Shown here: one piece after another, positions 8,018 through 16,832 of the stretch | Position numbering within the stretch: position 1 is the first letter of the stretch | Layout of the letters: each line of letters starts with the position of its first letter | NCBI GenBank assembly: GCA_031424495.1 | Contig: JANPHP010000485.1 | Coordinates: 9,195 to 73,194 of the forward strand | Direction: 5' to 3' | DNA length: 64,000 bases | Source of the DNA: JADKCL01 sp031424495 | GTDB lineage: Bacteria > Bacteroidota > Bacteroidia > J057 > JADKCL01 | The notes under the pieces: generated by a model | What the model was told of the DNA's origin: nothing | The model's input: the letters and a program-made list of their open reading frames with translations, nothing else | The model's database searches: none | Translations under genes and position numbers: made by a program

Positions 8018-9196
8018 ATGTGGAAGCGACAATTTAGATGGGTCTTGCTGGGCATCATGTATTGTATCGGAGGAAGCGCAATGGCCCAATCCCCGCTGCT
8101 CAGGGATCCGTGGACATTGCTCGCGCAGCATGACAGCCTCTTGCGCAACGACATCATCGGCAGCGAGCTCGTGCTCGACCTCGTAGAGCCAATGGTCGCA
8201 GACTCGATCGTCGATGCACGTCGGCAGCACCTCAAGGGCTTTGGAGGCTGGTTTATCCACCACACTTGGGCTCGGTATTGGGAGTATTACACCGATCACA
8301 AGCAAAAATATGTCGCCACCAATTGCAGGGACTACCACATTTTCAACGGTCCTGGCGATGAGATCGACATCAATATTTTTCTTATGCCTCACCTGCCGCG
8401 GTATGTGGCACGCGTGAAGGACGGATTTGAGCGGGCGCTCGACCGCGACCGCTCGCTCAAAGGCTTCAGATTTGACAAACCGTCTGGCTACCCCTTGCCC
8501 GAGGAGCTGCGTTACCAAGATTTTGGCTGCATCGTCACGGAGTGCGAAGTGACCCCACCACATGAATTTAGCGACCGCTTGGAGCATGCATTCCTGCCGG
8601 TACGCGATGGTGTGTATGCCTTGGACACGCTCAAGTTTTTTGGTTGCAAACACCCAAGCATGGGCATGACTGGCGTCTGGTGCATGGACTGCAACCACAA
8701 TTGCCGCCCCGAGATCCATCCGATCGAGTGGCTATGGTGGCTGGACCTGAGCAAGGAGCGCCCCGGCACACCGATCGCCAAAAGCTGGATGGTCGCCTTG
8801 ATCGTTGATGACAGCCATCGCTTCAAGGACTGGTCCGCAGGCCCGTTGAGCGGCGAAATTGCCATCCCATTTGTGGTACCCACCGCATGCACGACGATCA
8901 TTGCCGATCTACAAAAAATAGCTGGAGACCCGATCGCAAACGACACCCTACCTCCTGGCGAATTCTACCAATCCGCAGACACCTCCTTTGTGATCCCCTA
9001 TTTGCCGGGCACTGGAGAATATCCGAAGCTTGATATCCTGGTACGTACCTCGGGAGAATGGCCCCAAACGGGAACGCGTTACTGGTTTTCAGACATATCG
9101 ACCTGCGACACGGGCTGGAAAGGATACCTGCATATCGCCACGACTGTGCAAAATCTGCTGGCCATGCGTGTGACCATCGACGGCAGTAGAGACTGA
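8018..9196 (+). CDS. Exported protein of unknown function, first gene of an acyltransferase operon
   Basis: A 392-residue protein with an N-terminal signal peptide (MWKRQFRWVLLGIMYCIGG, cleavage near SAMAQ). I do not recognise the fold. Visible landmarks are an aromatic region FGGWFIHHTWARYWEYY and a cysteine cluster with the motif C-M-D-C-N-H-N-C at about 228-235 leading to PEIHPIEWLWWLD. The 'EIHP' motif after a Cys/His pair recurs in poorly characterised exported bacterial proteins, in my memory. The C-terminal 100 residues look beta-rich. It lies 42 bases before the MBOAT gene on the same strand, with no terminator between, so it is probably co-transcribed and may act on the same exported polymer. 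Function is not assigned. Confidence 0.75.
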   Translation: MWKRQFRWVLLGIMYCIGGSAMAQSPLLRDPWTLLAQHDSLLRNDIIGSELVLDLVEPMVADSIVDARRQHLKGFGGWFIHHTWARYWEYYTDHKQKYVATNCRDYHIFNGPGDEIDINIFLMPHLPRYVARVKDGFERALDRDRSLKGFRFDKPSGYPLPEELRYQDFGCIVTECEVTPPHEFSDRLEHAFLPVRDGVYALDTLKFFGCKHPSMGMTGVWCMDCNHNCRPEIHPIEWLWWLDLSKERPGTPIAKSWMVALIVDDSHRFKDWSAGPLSGEIAIPFVVPTACTTIIADLQKIAGDPIANDTLPPGEFYQSADTSFVIPYLPGTGEYPKLDILVRTSGEWPQTGTRYWFSDISTCDTGWKGYLHIATTVQNLLAMRVTIDGSRD

Positions 9197-9238
9197 CCTA
9201 CGATTTTGTAAGGAGCTGATTCTTCTTATATTCACCTA

Positions 9239-10639
9239 ATGCTATTCAATTCGGTCCATTTCCTATGGTTTCTCCCACTGGTGGTCGTGGCCTACTATTT
9301 GCTGCCCGTGGCTTGGCGATGGGTGCTCATTTTGGCGGCGAGCTACAGTTTCTATATGTTTTGGCGGGTGGAATACATCGGGCTGGTGATCGGCACCACC
9401 CTCGTGGACTACTGGACGGGCTTGCAGATGGGCAAGCGGCAATCCCAGCGCGACCGCATCCCTTTCCTGGTCATCAGTCTCGTTGTCAACCTCGGTTTGC
9501 TCATTTCCTTCAAGTATCTGGGCTTTTTTGCTGCCGTGAGCAATCAGTTTTTGGGGTCTGAATTCACCGTGTTGCACCTGCTCTTGCCGCTTGGCATTTC
9601 GTTCCACACCTTTCAATCGGTGGGCTATGCGATCGACGTCTACCGTGGCAAGGTGGAACCTGAGCGTCACTTGGGCTATTTTGCTGTGTTTGTTGCCTAT
9701 TTCCCGCAAATGGTAGCCGGCCCGATCGAACGCTATGAACACTTGGGTACCCAACTGCGGGCCAAGCAAACGTTGCAATATGAAAACTTTGCCGCCGGCT
9801 TCAGGCTCATCCTTTTTGGATTTTTTGCCAAGATCGTCGTCGCCGACAACCTCGCGCCCATCGTGGATGCTTTTTACAAGGAACCGCTAGCTTATGGGAG
9901 GCGCGATGCTGCAATTGCCATCGGCACCTACGCATTTCAAATCTATGGCGATTTTTGGGGCTATACCCTCATCGCAACGGGCGCTGCACGCCTACTCGGC
10001 GTGAAGCTCGCAGATAATTTTCGCAGTCCCTACCTTGCCAGTTCGGTGACCGACTATTGGCAGCGCTGGCACATTTCCCTCACCACTTGGTTTCGGGATT
10101 ACCTGTTTGCGCCGCTGTCGCTGCAACTGCGCAATCTGCGCAGACTCGGCATCGTGCTGGCCATCATTTGCACCTATCTCCTCTCGGGATTCTGGCATGG
10201 CGCAAATTGGACTTTTTTGCTCTGGGGACTTATCTGGGGCATCCTTTACGCCTTTGAATTTTGGATTGGAAGGTACGTCCGCATCAGCACGCCCAAACCT
10301 TGGTCGATCGGTCATTTGCTGCGTGCGCCGGTCATCTTCCTGATTGCTGCACTCGCCTTGGTGCCCTTCAGGAGCGGCAAGATTTATACAACGTTGCAAG
10401 TCTATGAGACTTTGTTCTGTAGCCACGCCGACATCAAGCACATGCAGTTGCAAGTGCAGCCCTTTGTACTTTTGGGCTTGTTTGTGGCCTTTGACATCGC
10501 TTTTTTCAATAGCGATCCCGACAAATGGATCGCCGCCCGACATTTTGTGCTGCGCTGGCTCATCTATGCCGTTTTGCTCTTTTGCGTACTCGCATTGGGT
10601 GCCATCGAGGAGGTCCCCTTCATCTATTTCCAATTCTGA
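9239..10639 (+). CDS. MBOAT-family O-acyltransferase (AlgI/DltB-like)
   Basis: A 466-residue polytopic membrane protein with about eleven hydrophobic segments. Proteins of this family move an acyl group, usually acetyl, across the inner membrane for transfer to an exported polysaccharide or other polymer. Family signatures are present: the N terminus MLFNSVHFLWFLP, MVAGPIERYEHL at about 158-170, the WHISLTTWFRDYLFAPLS stretch near 279, and the catalytic histidine in SGFWHGANWTF near 320. Length is typical for AlgI relatives. Three bases separate its stop from the SGNH-like gene, a spacing that implies translational coupling and matches the AlgI-AlgJ/AlgX or DltB-DltD pairing. The acceptor polymer is not known; no polysaccharide synthase is visible nearby. 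Confidence 0.92.
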   Translation: MLFNSVHFLWFLPLVVVAYYLLPVAWRWVLILAASYSFYMFWRVEYIGLVIGTTLVDYWTGLQMGKRQSQRDRIPFLVISLVVNLGLLISFKYLGFFAAVSNQFLGSEFTVLHLLLPLGISFHTFQSVGYAIDVYRGKVEPERHLGYFAVFVAYFPQMVAGPIERYEHLGTQLRAKQTLQYENFAAGFRLILFGFFAKIVVADNLAPIVDAFYKEPLAYGRRDAAIAIGTYAFQIYGDFWGYTLIATGAARLLGVKLADNFRSPYLASSVTDYWQRWHISLTTWFRDYLFAPLSLQLRNLRRLGIVLAIICTYLLSGFWHGANWTFLLWGLIWGILYAFEFWIGRYVRISTPKPWSIGHLLRAPVIFLIAALALVPFRSGKIYTTLQVYETLFCSHADIKHMQLQVQPFVLLGLFVAFDIAFFNSDPDKWIAARHFVLRWLIYAVLLFCVLALGAIEEVPFIYFQF

Positions 10640-10642
10640 GTC

Positions 10643-12175
10643 ATGGGAGAATTGAAAAAAATAGTGCTCAAGGGACTGCTGCTCATCGCATTGTTGGCTG
10701 GGCTCAATTGGATTTATCAGCAATTTTTCTTCCCTGCAGACCAGCATTTGCATTCTGAGTCTGGCGAGATGCTTTGGGGCGTGCGTGACAGCGCAGACAT
10801 TTTGTACTTGGGCGAGTCGAGCGATGTCACTGTAGGCGATCAGGACCGGGACAAATCCAGCATCTCAACGATGCTGGGCACCTATTACCCCGGCTTGCGC
10901 GTCGGCGCCGTGTCGAGGGGAGCGCTCCATGCAGGCAACTTTTACCACCTGCTCACCAATGTACCCTCGGGCAGCCACGTGCGCACGGTGATTGTGAGCA
11001 TGAACCTGCGATCCTTTGACGCTACTTGGATCCACTCCAAGTTGGAGACTGCATTGGAAAAGGAAATGGTCTTGCTCAAGCCCGGTCCGCTGCTTTGGCG
11101 CAGATTCATGCTGAGCTTGCGCAATTATGTCATCAAATCGACCGATCAATTGGCAGCCGAGGTGCGGCAGCAATGGCTCAGCGATACGCTCGTGATGCCT
11201 GCGCCATTTCCTTATGCCACGATGCTCGCTTGGGACTCTGCGATTGCTTGGAAGCATGATTTGCTCATGGACAGCAGCATTGTGCGGGGAGATGGCGACA
11301 TCGACTTGGCCTGTCACTTTGTCAAGAACTTCGCCTTTCAAATTGATACGCTGACCAATCCGCGCATCAGAGATTTTGACCGCATCGTGCAATTGGCGCA
11401 AGACCGTAAGTGGAACCTGGTATTGAACCTGCTGCCTGAAAATATGAAAAATGCTCGCCTGCTTGTCGGGCAAGAATTGGTCGACATCATGCGCCATAAC
11501 CGCGACCTGCTGCAGGCCCGCTATGGCCATCTCCCCGGCGTGGTATTTGTGGATGGCTTGGAAACTTTGGAGACAAGGGATTTTCTAGACAAAACTTGGC
11601 CCTCAGAGCACTACCTTGAGCAGGGCCGACGGCAAGTTGCCGATCGGCTCGCACGCGCAATTTCACCGTTTCATCCCGGCCAATTGCATGCGCCGGCACC
11701 AATCAAAACGATGCTCCCATCCACGCATTTTAATGATTGCGAAGGGCAGACGATTTGGGGACAGATGCAGACGCTAGACGATGGCCATGGCCACAGCGGC
11801 TCAAAATCAAGCTATACCGGCGGCAAGGGTGCAAAATTTGGCATCACATTCTCTGCTGCGGTAGCGGATCTGGACACTACGGCACTAGACAGCCTCGACT
11901 TTACGTGCTGGGTCTATCAGGATGGCGGTAGCCAAAATGCCGCGATTGCTTGGGAAAGCAGTGGAGAGGAAACAGCTTACCTGTGGGACACGATCCAATT
12001 GCGGCAGCTGGTGCATAACGATCAGCGTTGGCAGCAAATACACTTCCGCCTAGCTCTTTGGCCGTCGCTCAGTGCGGCAGATATCGTAAAGGTATACCCT
12101 TACAATCCTTCAAAAGAAAGTATCTGGTTTGATGACATTCAGATAACTTTTATCAAAAAACAGAACTCCAAATGA
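10643..12175 (+). CDS. Membrane-anchored SGNH/DltD-like partner of the MBOAT protein
   Basis: A 510-residue protein with one N-terminal membrane helix (about 8-27) and a periplasmic remainder. An SGNH-like fold is suggested by LYLGESSDV near 54-62, where the Ser after G-E is the candidate nucleophile, and by W-P-S-E-H-Y-L near 318-324 in the place of the family's Asp-x-x-His block. The region from about 350 to 505 is beta-rich and starts after a Pro/His linker; it contains FTCWVYQDGG and could be a carbohydrate-binding sandwich. In known systems such a partner takes the acyl group delivered by the MBOAT protein and transfers it to the polymer. The E-H in place of D-x-x-H is a departure from the canonical motif and lowers certainty. 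Confidence 0.72.
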   Translation: MGELKKIVLKGLLLIALLAGLNWIYQQFFFPADQHLHSESGEMLWGVRDSADILYLGESSDVTVGDQDRDKSSISTMLGTYYPGLRVGAVSRGALHAGNFYHLLTNVPSGSHVRTVIVSMNLRSFDATWIHSKLETALEKEMVLLKPGPLLWRRFMLSLRNYVIKSTDQLAAEVRQQWLSDTLVMPAPFPYATMLAWDSAIAWKHDLLMDSSIVRGDGDIDLACHFVKNFAFQIDTLTNPRIRDFDRIVQLAQDRKWNLVLNLLPENMKNARLLVGQELVDIMRHNRDLLQARYGHLPGVVFVDGLETLETRDFLDKTWPSEHYLEQGRRQVADRLARAISPFHPGQLHAPAPIKTMLPSTHFNDCEGQTIWGQMQTLDDGHGHSGSKSSYTGGKGAKFGITFSAAVADLDTTALDSLDFTCWVYQDGGSQNAAIAWESSGEETAYLWDTIQLRQLVHNDQRWQQIHFRLALWPSLSAADIVKVYPYNPSKESIWFDDIQITFIKKQNSK

Positions 12176-12433
12176 GTCCAATCCATGATGCGCAGCGCCG
12201 AAAAGTCATCAAAAAAGGTACATTTTGATTTCCATTTTGGATTGTTCTGACGAAGGCATCAATTATCGATACTACATTTTCAGGCAAAATCGCAGTCATG
12301 AGCTTAAAATGTATTCATTAAATATACAATATGATACATTATGTATTTATTTATCTAAAACGAATGCAATGTGTAGCTAAACATGGGATTTTATTAGCCT
12401 CGATTTCGGCCAAAGTATAATGAGATTTGTCGC

Positions 12434-12886
12434 ATGGCAGTTATACTTGGAGAAATTATTCGCAGAGCAATCCGAGATGATAGTCGGTCTGCAAAACAGC
12501 TTTGTGACGAGCTCGGCATGAGCCGAGGCAACCTCGACAAGATTTACAAAAAGGATTCGATCAACACAGACTTGCTTGCCAAGCTGTGCATTGCCCTGAA
12601 CTACGATTTCTTTCAGTACATCAATCCATTTACCCTTGCTGAGCGCGATGGGCCTCGTCTCTATGGAGCTGAAGAGGACCCGGGAGAGCGTCGCACGCCG
12701 ATGACTCGCCTCAACCGTTGCCAACAAGACCTGCATGATGCCCAAAAGGACCTCAATTTCATGGAGCAGGAATTGGGTCGCATCAAGGCGCACACCAACG
12801 ACAAGGATACGATCATCAAGATGTACAAAGAGCGCATTGATGAGCTGCGGGAAAAGCTCGACCAATGCAAAGCTGAGAAGGGCTGA
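12434..12886 (+). CDS. Small helix-turn-helix protein with C-terminal coiled coil
   Basis: A 150-residue protein. The first 65 residues form a helical DNA-binding-like domain, with a likely helix-turn-helix around AKQLCDELGMSRGNLDKIYKK. Residues about 95-147 are strongly heptad-like and charged (QKDLNFMEQELGRI to ELREKLDQCKAEKG), a coiled coil that would give dimers. The combination is that of a small transcription regulator. The gene has its own AT-rich upstream region (12176-12433), with many TATA-like stretches, and stands alone between the acyltransferase operon and parE. No neighbouring toxin gene is present, so I do not call it an antitoxin. Target genes are unknown. Confidence 0.78.
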   Translation: MAVILGEIIRRAIRDDSRSAKQLCDELGMSRGNLDKIYKKDSINTDLLAKLCIALNYDFFQYINPFTLAERDGPRLYGAEEDPGERRTPMTRLNRCQQDLHDAQKDLNFMEQELGRIKAHTNDKDTIIKMYKERIDELREKLDQCKAEKG

Positions 12887-13029
12887 GCAGCCCTGCTATC
12901 CACAATCCTGCATTAGCAACTGCGGTCAATTCCTGCGGATGTTGCAAGTAATTGATTATCAATATACAAATCTTGCTTTGCCAAAAAGTGGAGCGTCTAC
13001 TTTTTCTGCGGCAATGTGCATATCCTCTA

Positions 13030-13060
13030 TTTGCGACCGATTGCGGTTTGCCTAATTTTG
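13030..13060 (+). promoter_or_regulatory. Bacteroidetes-type promoter of parE
   Basis: TTTG at 13030-13033 and TAATTTTG at 13053-13060 are separated by 19 bases, a full match to the -33/-7 consensus. Transcription would begin near 13067, leaving a leader of about 60 bases. Confidence 0.75.
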
Positions 13061-13129
13061 GAGGCTAGCTTGGGCAAAAATATTTGCTCCTTGCGAAAAT
13101 TGTTACGGAAGTAAGCATAGAATTAGCGT

Positions 13130-15001
13130 ATGGCAGCAGAAAAACAGCCCGTGTATGATGAAAGCTCGATCAAATCGCTTGATCCGCTGGAGCACATCCG
13201 CTTGCGGCCGGGCATGTACATCGGCAAGTTGGGCGACGGCACTTCTCCTGAAGACGGCATCTACATTTTGCTCAAAGAGGTCATCGACAACTCCATCGAT
13301 GAGTTCATGATGGGCGTGGGCAAGACGATCGAGGTCACGGTGACCCAAAACAAGGTGCGTGTGCGTGACTATGGGCGCGGCATCCCGCTCGGCAAGGTGA
13401 TTGATTGCGTCTCCCAAATCAATACCGGCGGCAAGTTTGACTCCGAGAGTTTCCAAAAGTCGATCGGTCTCAACGGTGTTGGTACCAAGGCGGTCAACGC
13501 ACTTTCATCCTCATTTTCAGTACAGTCCTACAGAGAAAACAAGACCAAACTCGCCGAGTTTGAATTTGGGCAGCTCACCAAGGACGACCCGATCGTGGAA
13601 AACTCGATGCGCCACGGCACGCTTACGGTTTTCACGCCCGACGAAAGCATTTTCAGGAACTACAAATACAACTATGAGTATGTCGAGAACCTGATTCGCA
13701 ACTATGTTTTCTTGAACAGGGGCCTCACGATCATTTTGAACGGGGAGAAATATGCGAGCGAAAATGGACTCAAGGACTTGCTGGAGTTTCACACGCAAGA
13801 AGAAGAGCGCCGCTACCCCGTGATCCACTTTTATGACGAGGACATCGAGGTCGCGATGACGCACGGCTCGCAGTATGGCGAGCAATACTACACCTTTGTG
13901 AACGGTCAAAATACCACGCAAGGTGGTACGCACTTGGCTGCATTTCGCGAGGCGGTCGTGAAGGCTGTACGCGAATTTTACGGCAAGCCGTTTGAGGCGA
14001 GCGACGTGCGCGCGAGTATCGTGGGCGCAATCGCCATCCGCGTGCAGGAGCCGGTCTTTGAGTCGCAGACCAAGACCAAGCTCGGCAGCACGCATACCGA
14101 GCCCAAAAACGAGGGCAAGGTGATCCGCACCTGGATCAACGATGTCGTGAAGACGCAGCTCGACAACTTCCTGCACAAAAATCCGGCGGTGGCCGAGGAT
14201 CTACTCAAGCGCATCCGGCAGAGCGAGCGCGAGCGCAAAGACATCGCCGGCATCAAGAAACTCGCCAATGACCGCGCCAAAAAGGCCAATCTGCACAACA
14301 AAAAGTTGCGCGACTGCAAGATCCACTTCGATACCGACCATGCAAGAGGCGGCGAGTCGGTGATTTTCATCACCGAGGGTGACTCGGCGAGTGGGTCCAT
14401 CACGACTGCGCGCGATCCGCACACACAGGCCGTCTTCTCCTTGCGCGGTAAGCCGCTCAACTGCCACGGCCTCACCAAAAAGATCGTCTACGAAAACGAG
14501 GAGTTCAACCTGCTCCAGCATGCTCTCAATATCGAGGACGGCATCGAGGGATTGCGCTACCACAAAATCATCGTCGCCACCGATGCCGACGTAGACGGTA
14601 TGCACATCCGCCTGTTGCTGCTCACATTTTTCCTGCAGTTTTTCCCCGAGCTCGTGCGCAATGGTCACGTCTACATCTTGCAAACGCCACTTTTCAGGGT
14701 TCGCAACAAGAAGGAAACCTTCTATTGCTACGACGAAAATGAAAAGCAAGCTGCGATGGTGAAGCTCGGCAAGAATCCAGAAATCACGCGCTTCAAAGGT
14801 CTCGGCGAGATCTCGCCAGACGAGTTTGGCGGCTTCATCGGTGAGCAAATGCGCTTGGACCCGGTTATCATCCGCAAAGACTCCAATATCACGGTGATGC
14901 TCGACTATTACATGGGCAAGAATACACCGGTGCGCCAAGACTTCATCATCGACAACCTACGGGTCGAGAAGGATATCATTGAAGAAGACAAGGTGGCGTG
15001 A
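13130..15001 (+). CDS. parE: DNA topoisomerase IV subunit B (ATPase subunit)
   Basis: A 623-residue type IIA topoisomerase B subunit; it uses ATP to drive decatenation of replicated chromosomes together with ParC. The GHKL ATPase is N-terminal: HIRLRPGMYIG near 26, EVIDNSIDEF near 54 (catalytic Glu and Mg-binding Asn), and GRGIPLG near 80. The toprim domain follows, with EGDSASGS near 420 and the DADVDGMHIR acidic motif near 485, then RFKGLGEISPDEF. I recall the 'EGDSASGS' variant and the length from Bacteroidota ParE rather than GyrB. The parC gene, often adjacent in this phylum, does not follow here; a 94-residue hypothetical protein does. A clear promoter lies about 70 bases upstream. Confidence 0.96.
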   Translation: MAAEKQPVYDESSIKSLDPLEHIRLRPGMYIGKLGDGTSPEDGIYILLKEVIDNSIDEFMMGVGKTIEVTVTQNKVRVRDYGRGIPLGKVIDCVSQINTGGKFDSESFQKSIGLNGVGTKAVNALSSSFSVQSYRENKTKLAEFEFGQLTKDDPIVENSMRHGTLTVFTPDESIFRNYKYNYEYVENLIRNYVFLNRGLTIILNGEKYASENGLKDLLEFHTQEEERRYPVIHFYDEDIEVAMTHGSQYGEQYYTFVNGQNTTQGGTHLAAFREAVVKAVREFYGKPFEASDVRASIVGAIAIRVQEPVFESQTKTKLGSTHTEPKNEGKVIRTWINDVVKTQLDNFLHKNPAVAEDLLKRIRQSERERKDIAGIKKLANDRAKKANLHNKKLRDCKIHFDTDHARGGESVIFITEGDSASGSITTARDPHTQAVFSLRGKPLNCHGLTKKIVYENEEFNLLQHALNIEDGIEGLRYHKIIVATDADVDGMHIRLLLLTFFLQFFPELVRNGHVYILQTPLFRVRNKKETFYCYDENEKQAAMVKLGKNPEITRFKGLGEISPDEFGGFIGEQMRLDPVIIRKDSNITVMLDYYMGKNTPVRQDFIIDNLRVEKDIIEEDKVA

Positions 15002-15064
15002 TTTGGGGAATAGGCGCAGCCAAATACGCCGACGCGCATTCCTACACCAGATAGCTTTTTAGAA

Positions 15065-15349
15065 ATGGAGGAGGAAGAGGCTAAAACATATTCGATTGCA
15101 CTCAGGTTGCGACGTGTGGTTCATGAAGATGTCTACGTCACCGTATTCGTGGATGACCAAATCACGAAAGAAAATGAGGACGGAACCCTCGGCATCGATT
15201 GGGACAAGTTTGTCGCAGCGGCAATCCAGACCAGCGAGCGCGAGGGGGCCGATTGGCAGGTCGAGTCGACATCGATTGAGGTCCATCCCGTGCAACAGCC
15301 CAAACCGGAGGGGCGGACATCCATCAACTCTGCAAGCGAGAGTATTTGA
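15065..15349 (+). CDS. Small hypothetical protein
   Basis: A 94-residue acidic protein without signal or membrane segment. The first half has alternating hydrophobic residues typical of beta strands (YSIALRLRRV, EDVYVTVFV), followed by one helix (GIDWDKFVAAAIQTSERE) and a polar tail with QQPKPEGRTS. It starts 63 bases after parE and 57 before the metallopeptidase gene on the same strand, so it may be read through. I do not recognise the family. The strand-helix composition and the position argue that it is real, but the start has no obvious ribosome binding site. Confidence 0.55.
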   Translation: MEEEEAKTYSIALRLRRVVHEDVYVTVFVDDQITKENEDGTLGIDWDKFVAAAIQTSEREGADWQVESTSIEVHPVQQPKPEGRTSINSASESI

Positions 15350-15406
15350 GCAGGCTCTCATTCAAGACGACTTGGACGAAACCCCGATTTGAGCGAATCA
15401 TTTTTC

Positions 15407-16219
15407 ATGAAAAAACCCACCAAAAAGCCCGCATCCGCCAAGAAACCTAGCGCAGCCAAGTCCAAAGGCTCATTCAAAGGCAGGGGCCGCCTCAAAAAAA
15501 TTGCCTTACGTGCTCTCCTGGTAATGCTCGGCATCATCGCCATCATACCTGTTGCGCACTACTTCGTATTTCCGCAGCAAACTCGTTCCATTCTGATTGA
15601 CTTCTCCAGTTTCAAGCGGGAAAATCGACTCTATCTCGACGCCAAGACTTCGCAAAGCAAAATCGACTCCGTGGGCAAACTGCTTGCACTAGCAGAACTG
15701 CGCGTCGACCAATTTTGGGGCGGCAAGACCTGCAATCCAAAATTCATCTATTGTGCAACTGATGCCGATTTTGCCAAATATGGGAGCGACCAAGATGTGC
15801 CCGCGGTCACGATCATGAAACTCGGCAGCTATATTGTGCTCAGCAAAGACGGCCTCGATCCCGACATCATCGCCCACGAGATGGCCCATGCCGAGCTCTA
15901 CGAACGCATCGGATTTTATGCCCAGGAATTCAAGATCCCGACTTGGTTTAGCGAGGGACTCGCGATGCAATGCGATGACCGAGATTATTATTCTGAGGAT
16001 ACTTTACGTGCAAAATCAGACAATTTCAAAAACCTGCCCGATGTGAAACAGCTCCGCTCAGGTCGTGACTTCCATAAAGGCAGCCACGAGGAGGTCAAGC
16101 TGAATTACATGACCGCAAAGCACGTGGTCAAAAACTGGTACACACCCGAGAAGTTGGAGAGCCTGATCGAGCGCTTGAATGCAGGGTCGAGCTTTGAGGA
16201 GGCTTGGGAGACCAAATAA
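15407..16219 (+). CDS. Membrane-anchored zinc metallopeptidase (gluzincin-like)
   Basis: A 270-residue protein. The N-terminal 30 residues are Lys/Ala/Ser-rich and would stay in the cytoplasm, followed by one membrane helix (IALRALLVMLGIIAIIPVA) and a periplasmic domain. The zinc site H-E-M-A-H is at about 157-161, and a glutamate in WFSEGLAM about 22 residues later fits the third ligand of gluzincins (HExxH...E). A helix with YMTAKHVV follows, as in 'peptidase MA-like' families. I use the ATG at 15407; a TTG at 15389 would add six residues. No signal cleavage site is seen, so it should remain anchored. The substrate is unknown, and the gene lies in a same-strand run after parE. Confidence 0.78.
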   Translation: MKKPTKKPASAKKPSAAKSKGSFKGRGRLKKIALRALLVMLGIIAIIPVAHYFVFPQQTRSILIDFSSFKRENRLYLDAKTSQSKIDSVGKLLALAELRVDQFWGGKTCNPKFIYCATDADFAKYGSDQDVPAVTIMKLGSYIVLSKDGLDPDIIAHEMAHAELYERIGFYAQEFKIPTWFSEGLAMQCDDRDYYSEDTLRAKSDNFKNLPDVKQLRSGRDFHKGSHEEVKLNYMTAKHVVKNWYTPEKLESLIERLNAGSSFEEAWETK

Positions 16220-16233
16220 CACCTGCAAAAGAC

Positions 16234-16791
16234 ATGGCTGGACTTGCAATCATCCTCCAAAATCGTTGGCGATACTTTTGGGCTTGCGCCTGCCTACTGT
16301 TGCTCACTGCCTGCACGCGAGAGCACAATACAGCACCGACATTCCCTGCATCCACCATCACGGATTCTGCATCAGCCCCGGAAAAGGAAGCGGCTATCCC
16401 TCCTGCCGTGCACGCAGCACAACCGACTGATTCAAAACCACAAGGCATGCCCGACAATTGGGGATACAAAACAGCGCACAAGGCGCAGCTGAAAACCATC
16501 ATGGCCAATCCCTGCGCCATCGACAGCCTCATTTTTGAAGATCTGTATGACGGTCCACAAGCGATCGCCGACGATGCCACCGAGCGATCGATCCTCGTGC
16601 AAAAACTCAAACAGCAGGGCTTCCACCAGACCGGCTGGGGCAGGGGAAATTGGATGGAAGGGCCGAGAATCGTGGCTTATGCATTCGCCAACGACCAATG
16701 CACCTGCAGCGTCTACAAACTCTACTATTCACCTGAGATTGAGGGAAAATGTCGTGTCGCAGAAGAAATCCATTGCAGCGACAAAAAATGA
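16234..16791 (+). CDS. Putative lipoprotein
   Basis: A 185-residue protein with an N-terminal membrane segment ending in the lipobox L-L-T-A-C (Cys near 27), so it should be lipidated and exported. A Pro/Ala/Ser-rich linker (about 32-72) leads to a compact domain of roughly 110 residues. That domain has ATERSILVQKLKQQGFHQTGWGRGNW in its middle (written here only as a landmark) and a C-terminal group of cysteines (QCTCSVYK, GKCRVAEEIHC). No family is recognised. I start at 16234; the longer frame from 16204 would overlap the peptidase gene by 16 bases. It follows that gene by 14 bases and precedes the phosphatase by 41, suggesting one transcript. Confidence 0.72.
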   Translation: MAGLAIILQNRWRYFWACACLLLLTACTREHNTAPTFPASTITDSASAPEKEAAIPPAVHAAQPTDSKPQGMPDNWGYKTAHKAQLKTIMANPCAIDSLIFEDLYDGPQAIADDATERSILVQKLKQQGFHQTGWGRGNWMEGPRIVAYAFANDQCTCSVYKLYYSPEIEGKCRVAEEIHCSDKK

Positions 16792-16832
16792 TTTTGGTCA
16801 AGATTGCCTGTCCTTGAGTTGATCAACCACCT

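Noticed and set aside
12434..12886. The small HTH protein as an antitoxin
   Set aside because: No toxin-sized partner gene lies next to it on either side.
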